Shown here in pieces: positions 9,787-16,482 of a stretch of 16,482 nucleotides of DNA. This DNA is from Candidatus Pacearchaeota archaeon (GTDB taxonomy: Archaea > Nanobdellota > Nanobdellia > Pacearchaeales > GW2011-AR1), in NCBI GenBank assembly GCA_016181905.1, contig JACOYM010000074.1, positions 12,716-29,197 of the forward strand, written 5' to 3'. The translations under genes were made by a program, and so were the position numbers. Below the pieces are notes generated by a model. That model saw nothing but the letters and a program-made list of their open reading frames with translations. It did no database searches and had not been told where the DNA came from. Positions within the stretch are counted from its first letter, which is position 1. Each line of letters opens with the position of its first letter.

Positions 9787-12786
9787 ATGAAAGAAAAAAA
9801 GAAGGCAGAAAAGACAGAAGCCTATGATTTTGCCAAGATAGAGCAGAAGTGGCAGAAAGAGTGGGAAAAAAAGAAGGTGTTTGAGGTTAAAGAGGACAGC
9901 AAAAAGAAAAAATTTTATGTTTTAGAGATGTTTCCCTATCCTTCTGCGAGCGGACTGCATATGGGGCATGCATTTAACTACACAATCGGAGATGTTTATG
10001 CACGCTTCAAAAGAATGCAGGGATTTAATGTTCTTTACCCAATGGGATATGACGCCTTTGGGCTTCCTGCTGAAAATGCAGCAATAAAGGCAAAATCGCA
10101 CCCAAAGAAATTTACTGATGAGGCGATTGCGAATTTTGTAAGGCAGCAGAAAGGGCTTGGCTTGAGCTATGATTGGGGCAGGGAGATAATAACCTGCGAG
10201 CCAGAGTATTACAAATGGAACCAGTATTTTTTCCTGAAATTTTTGGAAAATGGGCTCGCCTACAGGAAAAGGGCAGCTGTAAACTGGTGCCCGAAATGCG
10301 AGAGTGTTCTTGCAAACGAGCAGGTTCATAATGGAAGATGCTGGAGGCATGAGGACACCGAAGTTGAAATTAAACAATTAGAACAGTGGTTTATCAAAAC
10401 AACAAAGTATTCTGATGAACTTTTAAACACAAAAAATCTTGAGTGGCCAGAAAGAATAAAGATTATGCAGGAGAACTGGATTGGAAAGAGTTATGGGACG
10501 GAAATTGATTTTGAGATTCCTACAGAATCCAATTTTATTGTATTGCATGGATATGGTGGTTCTTCAGAAGTTAATTTCTTTCCTTGGTTAAAAAGAGAAT
10601 TGGAAAAAAAAGGTTATAAAGTGAGTGTGCCAAAACTGCCAAATACAGATAATCCTAATGTAAATGAACAAGTAAAATATGTTTTAGATAATTGTAAACT
10701 TGATGAAAACACTGTTTTATTAGGGCATAGTCTTGGAAGCGTTGTTGCTTTAAAAGTTTTGGAAAGTTTAAATAAACCAATTAAAAAATTAATTTTAGCT
10801 GCAGGATTTATTGAACCTGTTATTAAAGAATGGCCCTTTGTTAAAAATTTTGATTGGAAATTCGATTTTGAGAAAATTAGAGATAATGTGAAAGAAATAA
10901 TCATACTTCATGATACAAAAGATAAGATTCCTAGAGAACAAGCAGAAAAATTAAAAGAAAAGCTTGGAAGTAAACTAATCTATTTTGAAGCTGAGTATAA
11001 ACATATTTGCGGAGAAAGGGAACCCATTGTTTTAAATGCTTGTTTAGAAAAATGGTCAATTTTTACAACTCGCCCAGACACTATTTATGGAGTGACTTTT
11101 ATGGTTGTTTCTGCACAGCACCCAAGACTGATGGAGCTGGTATTAGAAAAACAGAAGAAGGATGTTGAGAAATTCTTAGGAAAAATAAAGTCAACATCAG
11201 AAAAAGATGCTGAGATGTTTGGGAAAGAGGGAGTTTTTACAGGAAGTTATGCTGTAAATCCATTGACTAATGAGAGGGTTCCTGTTTATGCTGGGAATTT
11301 TGTTGTTGCAGATTATGGCTCTGGAATGGTGATGGCTGTTCCTGCTCATGACCAGAGAGATTGGGAATTTGCAAAAAAATATAAGATTCCGATAAAAGAG
11401 GTGATTAAAGGAGGAAACATAAAGGAAAAAGCATTTACAGGAGATGGAATTTTAATTAATTCTGGTAAATTTTCCGGATTAAAGAGCCCAGCGGCAATTG
11501 AGGAGATTACAAAATTTCTTGAGTCAAAAAGACTGGGCAAAAAAGCGGTGAACTACAAGTTTAGAGACTGGCTTGTTTCAAGGCAGAGATACTGGGGGAC
11601 GCCTATACCAATTGTTTATTGCGAAAAATGCGGCATTGTTCCTGTGCCTGAGAAAGAACTGCCTGTCCGGCTTCCCGAGAAAGTAAAGTTTGGAGCAGGC
11701 AATCCTCTCGCAACAAACAAAGATTTTGTTGAAATAAAATGCCCCAGATGCAAGGGAAAGGCAAGGAGAGAGACAGATACAATGGACACTTTTTTTGACA
11801 GCTCCTGGTATTTTTTAAGATATTGCGATAACAAAAATGAAAAAGAGCCGTTTGACAAGAAAAAAGCAGAATACTGGATGCCTGTTGACCAGTATATAGG
11901 CGGGGCAGAACATGCATGCATGCATTTGATTTATGCAAGATTTTTTACAAAGGTTTTAAGGGATTTTGGATTTGTTAAGTTTGACGAGCCTTTCTTCAAA
12001 TTGTTCAATCAGGGGATGCTGCATGGAAATGATGGTTATGTAATGTCTAAATCAAGGGGCAATGGCGTATTACCAGAAGAGGCAAGCAAAAAATATGGTA
12101 TTGATGCTGCAAGATTATTTTTGATGTCCCAGGCAGCTCCTGACAAGGATACGCAATGGAGCGAAAATGGAATTGAGGGAAGCTTGAAACTCATAAATAA
12201 AATATTTTATTATTTTAGCAGCCTTAAGCATGGAAAATCCTCAGCAATAATTGAGAGCAAAACAAGCAAGGCAATAAAGGAGTTTACAGATGATATTGAA
12301 AACTTCAGGTATAACCTTGGGATAATAAAGCTTAGGGCGCTTTTTGAGGCATTTGAAAATGAAAAGGAGATTTCAAGGAAGGATGCAGAAAGCTTTTTGA
12401 AAATGCTTCATCCGTTCTGCCCCCACATTGCAGAAGAATTATGGCATAAGATTGGAAACAAGAATTTTATAAGCCTGGAAAGCTGGCCAAAGGCAGATGA
12501 AAGCAGGATAAACTTACAACTGGAAAAGCAAGAACAGGCTTGCAATAACCTTGTTGGCGATATAAATAACATAATTAAGCTTTTGAGAGAAAAGCAGAAC
12601 AAAGATGTGCATAAGGTTTATATCTACACACTGCCAAAGGAAAAGGATAGTTATGATAAAGAGCTTTTAAGAAAGAAGCTAAACATTGAGATAGAGATTT
12701 ATTCTGTTGCTGACAAGGGCAAGCATGACCCCCAGGGCAAGGCTAGCAAAGCAAAGCCCGGCAAGCCTGCGGTTTATGCTGAGTGA
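9787..12786 (+). CDS. leuS: Leucyl-tRNA synthetase, bacterial type, carrying an inserted hydrolase domain
   Basis: Class I synthetase that charges tRNA-Leu and edits mischarged products. Catalytic motifs are HMGH (58-61) and VMSKS (752-756). Zinc-type CxxC pairs are seen in WCPKCES and YCEKCG. The editing domain keeps its threonine-rich TTRPDT (427-432) and the aspartate of HDQRD (D525, equivalent to E. coli D345). The DQYIGGAEHACMHLIYARFF block marks the bacterial form, not the archaeal one. The 999-residue length is explained by an insert of about 176 residues (246-421); without it, about 823 residues is normal. The insert is an RBBP9-like hydrolase placed between the first two strands of the editing domain, DFEI and WSIFTT. 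The reading frame is open throughout, so this is a fusion protein and not a disrupted gene. Confidence 0.96.
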   Translation: MKEKKKAEKTEAYDFAKIEQKWQKEWEKKKVFEVKEDSKKKKFYVLEMFPYPSASGLHMGHAFNYTIGDVYARFKRMQGFNVLYPMGYDAFGLPAENAAIKAKSHPKKFTDEAIANFVRQQKGLGLSYDWGREIITCEPEYYKWNQYFFLKFLENGLAYRKRAAVNWCPKCESVLANEQVHNGRCWRHEDTEVEIKQLEQWFIKTTKYSDELLNTKNLEWPERIKIMQENWIGKSYGTEIDFEIPTESNFIVLHGYGGSSEVNFFPWLKRELEKKGYKVSVPKLPNTDNPNVNEQVKYVLDNCKLDENTVLLGHSLGSVVALKVLESLNKPIKKLILAAGFIEPVIKEWPFVKNFDWKFDFEKIRDNVKEIIILHDTKDKIPREQAEKLKEKLGSKLIYFEAEYKHICGEREPIVLNACLEKWSIFTTRPDTIYGVTFMVVSAQHPRLMELVLEKQKKDVEKFLGKIKSTSEKDAEMFGKEGVFTGSYAVNPLTNERVPVYAGNFVVADYGSGMVMAVPAHDQRDWEFAKKYKIPIKEVIKGGNIKEKAFTGDGILINSGKFSGLKSPAAIEEITKFLESKRLGKKAVNYKFRDWLVSRQRYWGTPIPIVYCEKCGIVPVPEKELPVRLPEKVKFGAGNPLATNKDFVEIKCPRCKGKARRETDTMDTFFDSSWYFLRYCDNKNEKEPFDKKKAEYWMPVDQYIGGAEHACMHLIYARFFTKVLRDFGFVKFDEPFFKLFNQGMLHGNDGYVMSKSRGNGVLPEEASKKYGIDAARLFLMSQAAPDKDTQWSENGIEGSLKLINKIFYYFSSLKHGKSSAIIESKTSKAIKEFTDDIENFRYNLGIIKLRALFEAFENEKEISRKDAESFLKMLHPFCPHIAEELWHKIGNKNFISLESWPKADESRINLQLEKQEQACNNLVGDINNIIKLLREKQNKDVHKVYIYTLPKEKDSYDKELLRKKLNIEIEIYSVADKGKHDPQGKASKAKPGKPAVYAE
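10522..11049 (+). other. RBBP9-like alpha/beta hydrolase domain inserted in LeuRS editing domain
   Basis: LeuRS residues 246-421. The domain starts FIVLHGYGGSS and shows the nucleophile elbow GHSLG (S315), a likely acid in HDTKDKIP (D379, or D376) and a likely base H406 in YKHICGE, so a full serine-hydrolase triad is plausible. It aligns along its length with the free-standing hydrolase at 1814-2383: HGYGGSS with HGWGGSS, LPNTDNP with MPNTNTP, GHSLG with GHSIG, and LILAAGF with VFVAGW. By hand count its DNA is about 27% G+C, against about 42% in flanking leuS segments, and its codons favour AAA, TTA and GAA. It has no intein-type splice residues. Confidence 0.9.
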
Positions 12787-12851
12787 GACTGGCAAACAAA
12801 AGAAAAAACGAGAGTGGTGATATTTTTAAAAGCCATTAACTTTTATTTTTT

Positions 12852-13607
12852 ATGATTATAAGAGAAATTAAGGCTAAAACAATACTTTCAAAGTCCAAGA
12901 TAATGGATTATACTATAAATCCTTATGTTGGATGCGAGCATGCATGCAGTTATTGTTATGCAAGATTCATAAAAAGATTCACAAAACATAAAGAGCCATG
13001 GGGGGATTTTGTGGATGTGAAGATAAATGCTCCTGAATTGCTGAGAAAGGAGCTGGAAAAGAAGGGCAGGAAAAAGCAAAGAGGAATAATATGGATTTCT
13101 GGCTTATGCGATTGTTATCAGCCAATTGAAAAGGATTATGAAATAACAAGAAGGTGTTTAAAAGAGATTGCTGCTGCAAAATGGCCTTGCGCAATTCAAA
13201 CGAAATCTCCTCTTGTTTTGCGCGATATTGATTTATTAAAGAACATGGACGCAGAGGTTTGCTTGACAATAACAACAGATAATGAGGATGTAAAAATGAT
13301 TTTTGAGGCAAAAACTCCAACAATAGATGAGAGGATAGAGGCTTTGGAAAAATTGCACAAAGAAGGAATAAAAACCCGCGCTATGCTTGCACCCTTGCTT
13401 CCCTTTGACGCAAAAGAGCTTGTGAAAAAACTTAAAGGAAAGGTTGACAGCATAATAGTTGATAAAATGAATTATCATTATGCTGATTGGCTTTATAAAA
13501 AACATAAATTAGAATATGCATTGCAGGACAAATGGCTTGGAGAAAAGAAAAAAGAGCTTATTGACATTTTTAAAAAGGAGAGGATTTGTTTTGAGTTTTT
13601 GTTCTAA
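12852..13607 (+). CDS. Radical SAM protein, SplB-like (COG1533-type)
   Basis: A 251-residue radical-SAM enzyme resembling the spore photoproduct lyase-like group. The iron-sulphur cluster motif CxxxCxxC is in GCEHACSYCYAR (C28, C32, C35), preceded by the group's NPYVGC lead. Further typical blocks are DVKINAPELLRKEL, IWISGLCDCYQPIEKDYEIT and AIQTKSPLVLRDIDLL. The group is often labelled a DNA repair photolyase, but for archaeal members the substrate is not established, so I leave the function open. A TATA-like TTTTTAAA lies about 25 nt before the ATG. It stands alone between leuS and the EF-like gene. Confidence 0.88.
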   Translation: MIIREIKAKTILSKSKIMDYTINPYVGCEHACSYCYARFIKRFTKHKEPWGDFVDVKINAPELLRKELEKKGRKKQRGIIWISGLCDCYQPIEKDYEITRRCLKEIAAAKWPCAIQTKSPLVLRDIDLLKNMDAEVCLTITTDNEDVKMIFEAKTPTIDERIEALEKLHKEGIKTRAMLAPLLPFDAKELVKKLKGKVDSIIVDKMNYHYADWLYKKHKLEYALQDKWLGEKKKELIDIFKKERICFEFLF

Positions 13608-13648
13608 AACAAAAACCTTAAATATGCCTAAAACCTATTATTCTTAAG

Positions 13649-13999
13649 ATGGTGAAAGCTAAAGCTAAGGGAAAAAAGGCAAAGCCTGTTAAGGCAAAAA
13701 AGCCTGTGAAGGCTAAAAAAGAGAATAAAGCAGCAGAAAAAAAGAAGCCAGAAGAAAAAGAGATAGGGAAGGTAACGCACTATTTTGATGGCATCAATGT
13801 TGCGGTAGTGGAATTGACAGCGGCATTAAAGAAAGGGGATAAGATAAAACTAAAGGGCGCAACAACAGATTTTGAGCAGAAGGTTGAGAGCATGCAGATT
13901 GAGCATGAGCCAGTAGACAAGGCAAAGAAGGGTGATGCGATTGGCATGAAGGTTGCTGACAGAGTAAGGCCTAATGACAGGGTTTATATTGTTGGCTGA
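13649..13999 (+). CDS. Translation elongation factor-like protein (EF-Tu domain 2 fold) with lysine-rich N-terminus
   Basis: A 116-residue protein. Residues 1-38 are a K/A/P-rich basic tail (MVKAKAKGKKAKPVKAKK and onward) that probably binds nucleic acid. Residues 39-116 form a small beta-barrel like domain 2 of elongation factors: IGKVTHYFDGINVAVVELT, then LKKGDKIKLKGATTDFEQKV, VESMQIEH and GMKVADRVRPNDRVYIV. Stand-alone copies of this barrel are widespread and are annotated as elongation-factor-like; their role is unclear. No GTPase domain is present. The ATG at 13649 follows a TATA box (13616-13625) by about 27 nt. Confidence 0.85.
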   Translation: MVKAKAKGKKAKPVKAKKPVKAKKENKAAEKKKPEEKEIGKVTHYFDGINVAVVELTAALKKGDKIKLKGATTDFEQKVESMQIEHEPVDKAKKGDAIGMKVADRVRPNDRVYIVG

Positions 14000-14055
14000 A
14001 AGGGCATGGCTAAAACTTCTGAAAACTGATTTCCCTTGATTATAAGCAGGATTAT

Positions 14056-14379
14056 TCAGAGATAGATCCTTGCCCTGCTGCCTATTTCGAGAGGCTTGTT
14101 TTGGTCTAGTCTTTTTCGAAGCTCTTCCTCTGTTGCATTTTCCAGGTCTTTTAAATATTCTTTAATTGCGCCAATACGAGAAAACATTTCTTTGCAATCA
14201 TGGGGGTATTTTCTTCTAAATTCTTCGTTAGCATTAAGATGTATGCGCCCTTCTACATTAATCAATTTTAATAATTTATTTCTTGGGCTTAATCTTTTAA
14301 GGTCTCTGTATGTATTAGCTACAGACCATACTTCAGCTTCATACTCCTCATGTATGTCTAACATTGTGGAATGATACAT
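14056..14379 (-). CDS. Unknown helical protein of about 107 residues
   Basis: I do not recognise this protein. It is predicted almost all helical and charged, with DIHEEYEAEVWSVANTYRDL, LKRLSPRNKLLKLINVEGRI and a long helix ending LENATEEELRKRLDQ. No membrane segment is seen. A longer reading from a TTG at 14430 is unlikely, because the extra 17 codons cover a TATA-like TTTATAAA that belongs upstream of the gene. I prefer the ATG at 14379; the ATG at 14364 is the alternative. It lies downstream of alaS on the same strand, 70 nt after its stop, and faces the EF-like gene. Confidence 0.68.
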   Translation of the reverse strand: MYHSTMLDIHEEYEAEVWSVANTYRDLKRLSPRNKLLKLINVEGRIHLNANEEFRRKYPHDCKEMFSRIGAIKEYLKDLENATEEELRKRLDQNKPLEIGSRARIYL

Positions 14380-14449
14380 ATATAATAAATTTTGTAGTTT
14401 ATAAATTAAATTGTTTTTTGCTCTGCGCAATTGCGGGATTAAAGCTGTT

Positions 14450-16354
14450 TTATTCCAAAACAGCTTTTATTCTTCTGATTCCTGCTGCGACTGCTTCCTC
14501 TTTTATGATTTTAAACCTGCCTAGCTCGCAAGTATTCTTTACATGCGGGCCTGCGCAAATCTCCTTGCTGAAACTGCCGATGCTGTAAACAGAAACCTTT
14601 TCCCCATACCTCTTGTCAAAAACACCTATTGCTCCTTTTTTCCTTGCCTCTTGGGGGGGCATCTCTTCTCTTGTAACCTCGCATGATTTTTGTGCCTGTG
14701 CATTGACCAATTCCTCAATCTCTTTTATTTCCTTGCCTGCCAGCTTTCTTGGAAATGAGAAATCAAACCTTAATCTTTCTGCAGTGATGTTAGAGCCTTT
14801 TTGCATTATGCTTTCATCTTTCAGAACAACCCTCAATGCAGCAAGCAGGAGATGCGTTGCTGTATGCAGCCTTGTTGTCTGCTCTGCTGTATCTGCCAAG
14901 CCACTCTTGAACCTGCCCTCTGTTGCTGTCCTGCTTAGTTTTTGGTGCTTAGATTGCTTTTGTTCAAAATCTTCAATGTCTATGAATAATGACTTCTCTC
15001 TAACTAATTCTATTATCATCTCTATTGGGAACCCAAATGACTGATATAAGTAAAATGCCTCTGCCCCCGATATGGTTGCGTTATCTACTTCTTTGTCAGA
15101 GATTCCAGCTTCCTTAATATTATATTCCTTTCCTAATCTTTTATTATGAAAAATTCTTTTGAATATCTCTGATTTATCTTTTAATTGCATTAATCTAACA
15201 AATTTTTCCTTTCGAACAGGAATTTTTTTGCTAAATATCTTCTCGACTTTTTTTAATCCTTCTTCAAGAACTTTTTCAAATTTACCCTCTTCTTTCTCCA
15301 ATTCCTCCAAGATTTGCTTTTTGTTTTTCTGCAGATGCTCATAGTCAGAATAAATATCAAAGACTTTGCCCGCGGCATCATTTGTGAAATTATTTTTTAT
15401 CCCAATCTCTTTTCCATACCTTATTGCTCTCCTGATTAATCTTCTCAAAATATAGCCCTGCTCCTTGTTTGAAGGCAAAATACACTCAGCAAGGATAAAA
15501 ACAGCAGCCTTGATATGGTCTGCAATTATTCTCATTGCCCTTGTCTCCCCCTGATTTTTGCTGTATCTTTTTCCTGAGAGCCTTTCAATTTCTTTTACAA
15601 TAGGCAGAAAACACTCTGTGAGATAGGCATCTTTAATGCCATTAAGCATAGCAATTGTTCTTTCCACTCCCATGCCGGTGTCAACATTCTTTTGTTTTAA
15701 TGGCTCAAAACTGCTGGATTTTGTTTTGTTGTATTGCATGAAAACATTATTCCAGAATTCAAGCCATCTGTTATCAGATGGATCAAACTTTTGCGGGGCT
15801 TTTTCCTTTCCTATCCAGTAGAACATCTCTGTGTCTGGACCGCATGGGCCTGTTTCTCCTGCTGGCCCCCACCAGTTATTCTCCTTTGGCAGAAAGGCAA
15901 TTCTTTCTTTTGCCACGCCTAATGAAAGCCAGATTTTTGCAGATTCTTCATCCTTTGGAGCATCTTTATCGCCAGTAAAGCATGAGACTGCGAGTTTTTC
16001 TTTTGGTATTTTAAGCGACTTGGTTAAAAACTCAAAGCTCATTTCTATTGCCTCTTTTTTCCAGTAATCGCCCAAAGACCAATTTCCAAGCATCTCAAAG
16101 AATGTATGGTGGTATGTGTCTCCTACCTCGCCTATATCCTGTGTTCTTATGCATTTTTGCACAGAGCAGAGCCTTTTTCCTTGCGGATGCGGCTGGCTCA
16201 GAAGATAAGGCACAAGGGGATGCATGCCTGCTGTCGTGAATAAGACAGTTGGGTCATTCTCTGGAATAAGCGGGGCGTTTGGTATAACTTTATGGGATTT
16301 AGCTTTAAAAAAATCCAGATATGCCTTAATCAGCTCTTTTCTTGCCTTAACCAT
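14450..16354 (-). CDS. alaS: Alanyl-tRNA synthetase lacking the C-terminal C-Ala domain
   Basis: Class II synthetase for tRNA-Ala. The 634-residue protein has the catalytic core (HTFFEMLGNWSLGDYWKKEA at about 83-102, NWWGPAGETGPCGP at 160-173, DTGMGVERT at 225-233). It also has the editing domain, whose zinc ligands are H497 and H501 (HTATH) and C600 and H604 (CAGPH). It stops right after the editing domain, so the usual C-terminal DHHA1/C-Ala region of about 240 residues is absent. An extra segment of roughly 45 residues (about 380-425) precedes ISGAEAFYLYQSFGFP. The GKRLCSVQKCIRTQDIGEVG block resembles bacterial, especially Patescibacteria-like, enzymes more than archaeal ones. The ATG at 16354 is 25 nt below a TATA box. 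Its substrate, G3:U70 tRNA-Ala, is at 5439-5509. Confidence 0.95.
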   Translation of the reverse strand: MVKARKELIKAYLDFFKAKSHKVIPNAPLIPENDPTVLFTTAGMHPLVPYLLSQPHPQGKRLCSVQKCIRTQDIGEVGDTYHHTFFEMLGNWSLGDYWKKEAIEMSFEFLTKSLKIPKEKLAVSCFTGDKDAPKDEESAKIWLSLGVAKERIAFLPKENNWWGPAGETGPCGPDTEMFYWIGKEKAPQKFDPSDNRWLEFWNNVFMQYNKTKSSSFEPLKQKNVDTGMGVERTIAMLNGIKDAYLTECFLPIVKEIERLSGKRYSKNQGETRAMRIIADHIKAAVFILAECILPSNKEQGYILRRLIRRAIRYGKEIGIKNNFTNDAAGKVFDIYSDYEHLQKNKKQILEELEKEEGKFEKVLEEGLKKVEKIFSKKIPVRKEKFVRLMQLKDKSEIFKRIFHNKRLGKEYNIKEAGISDKEVDNATISGAEAFYLYQSFGFPIEMIIELVREKSLFIDIEDFEQKQSKHQKLSRTATEGRFKSGLADTAEQTTRLHTATHLLLAALRVVLKDESIMQKGSNITAERLRFDFSFPRKLAGKEIKEIEELVNAQAQKSCEVTREEMPPQEARKKGAIGVFDKRYGEKVSVYSIGSFSKEICAGPHVKNTCELGRFKIIKEEAVAAGIRRIKAVLE

Positions 16355-16374
16355 GAGAGATATAGCAGATTTTT

Positions 16375-16382
16375 ATTTAAAA
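16375..16382 (-). promoter_or_regulatory. TATA box for alaS
   Basis: ATTTAAAA (plus-strand reading) is centred 25 nt upstream of the alaS start codon on the minus strand. Confidence 0.55.
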
Positions 16383-16429
16383 AGTTATATGTGGCAAATC
16401 TTGCTTGATTATATACTAGAGTTTTTGCT

Positions 16430-16457
16430 AAATCTTTTGGCATCAAAAGATTTAAAT
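16430..16457 (+). promoter_or_regulatory. Promoter with inverted repeat for a gene starting at the right edge
   Basis: AAATCTTTTG (16430-16439) and CAAAAGATTT (16444-16453) form a perfect 10-bp inverted repeat with loop GCAT, merging into TTTAAAT (16451-16457). An ATG at 16480-16482, the last three bases of the window, is about 26 nt downstream, so a gene probably begins there. The motif is nearly the same as at the glyS promoter. Confidence 0.6.
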
Positions 16458-16482
16458 CCACCGCTATTTTTTAAATTACATG

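Noticed and set aside
10522..11049. LeuRS insert as an intein.
   Set aside because: The insert has no N-terminal Cys/Ser splice block and no C-terminal His-Asn followed by Cys/Ser/Thr. Its motifs are those of an alpha/beta hydrolase, and it sits in a variable loop instead of an active-site motif.
14380..14430. Extended N-terminus (TTG start) of the helical unknown protein.
   Set aside because: The 17 extra codons are AT-rich and contain a TATA-like element; an ATG start at 14379 is more plausible.
1..16482. CRISPR arrays, insertion sequences and transposase genes.
   Set aside because: No regularly spaced repeats, terminal inverted repeats around an ORF, or transposase motifs were seen; the GlyRS N-terminal resemblance is only to a short motif.

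Overview
The window looks like chromosomal DNA from a DPANN-type archaeon, most likely of the Woesearchaeales/Pacearchaeales kind; this placement is an inference from gene content. Pointers are archaeal/eukaryotic-type ribosomal proteins (eS8, eS17), Alba, an Lsm protein, an archaeal tRNA-splicing endonuclease with two intron-bearing tRNA genes, TTTAAA-type TATA boxes about 25 nt before start codons (many genes look leaderless), and tRNA genes with no encoded CCA. Two of the three aminoacyl-tRNA synthetases (LeuRS, AlaRS) look bacterial. Sampled ordinary coding DNA is about 42% G+C by hand count.

Layout. 1-700: 5' end of eS8 (minus) and an lsm gene broken by a 10-bp tandem duplication. 700-3000: RNase Z (minus), then tRNA-Arg(TCT), a small alpha/beta hydrolase, a low-molecular-weight phosphatase-like protein and tRNA-Cys(GCA), tightly packed on the plus strand. 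3000-5400: glycyl-tRNA synthetase with an unusual N-terminal add-on, facing an SFM1/DUF431-like SPOUT methyltransferase. 5400-7000: tRNA-Ala(GGC), a HIT-family protein, tRNA(CAT) on the minus strand, and two unknown membrane proteins. 7000-9300: Alba, eS17, an unknown wHTH-like protein and EndA, all minus. 9300-12800: a small structured RNA or micro-ORF, an unknown 112-aa protein, and leucyl-tRNA synthetase. 12800-16482: a radical-SAM SplB-like protein, an EF-Tu-domain-2-like protein, an unknown protein, a short alanyl-tRNA synthetase, and a promoter for a gene that starts at the right edge.

The genes share a theme of tRNA and translation. RNase Z and EndA mature tRNAs such as the intron-bearing Arg and Cys genes here, AlaRS charges the G3:U70 tRNA-Ala in the window, and the ribosomal, Lsm and EF-like genes belong to the same economy.

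The most unusual features are: (1) a complete RBBP9/YdeN-like serine-hydrolase domain inserted in the editing domain of LeuRS, in DNA of only about 27% G+C against about 42% around it, with a free-standing homologue directly behind tRNA-Arg; (2) two different tRNA genes whose introns share a nearly identical 38-nt block; (3) a promoter-linked, strongly base-paired element of about 80 nt between endA and the 112-aa gene; (4) the tandem duplication that splits lsm.
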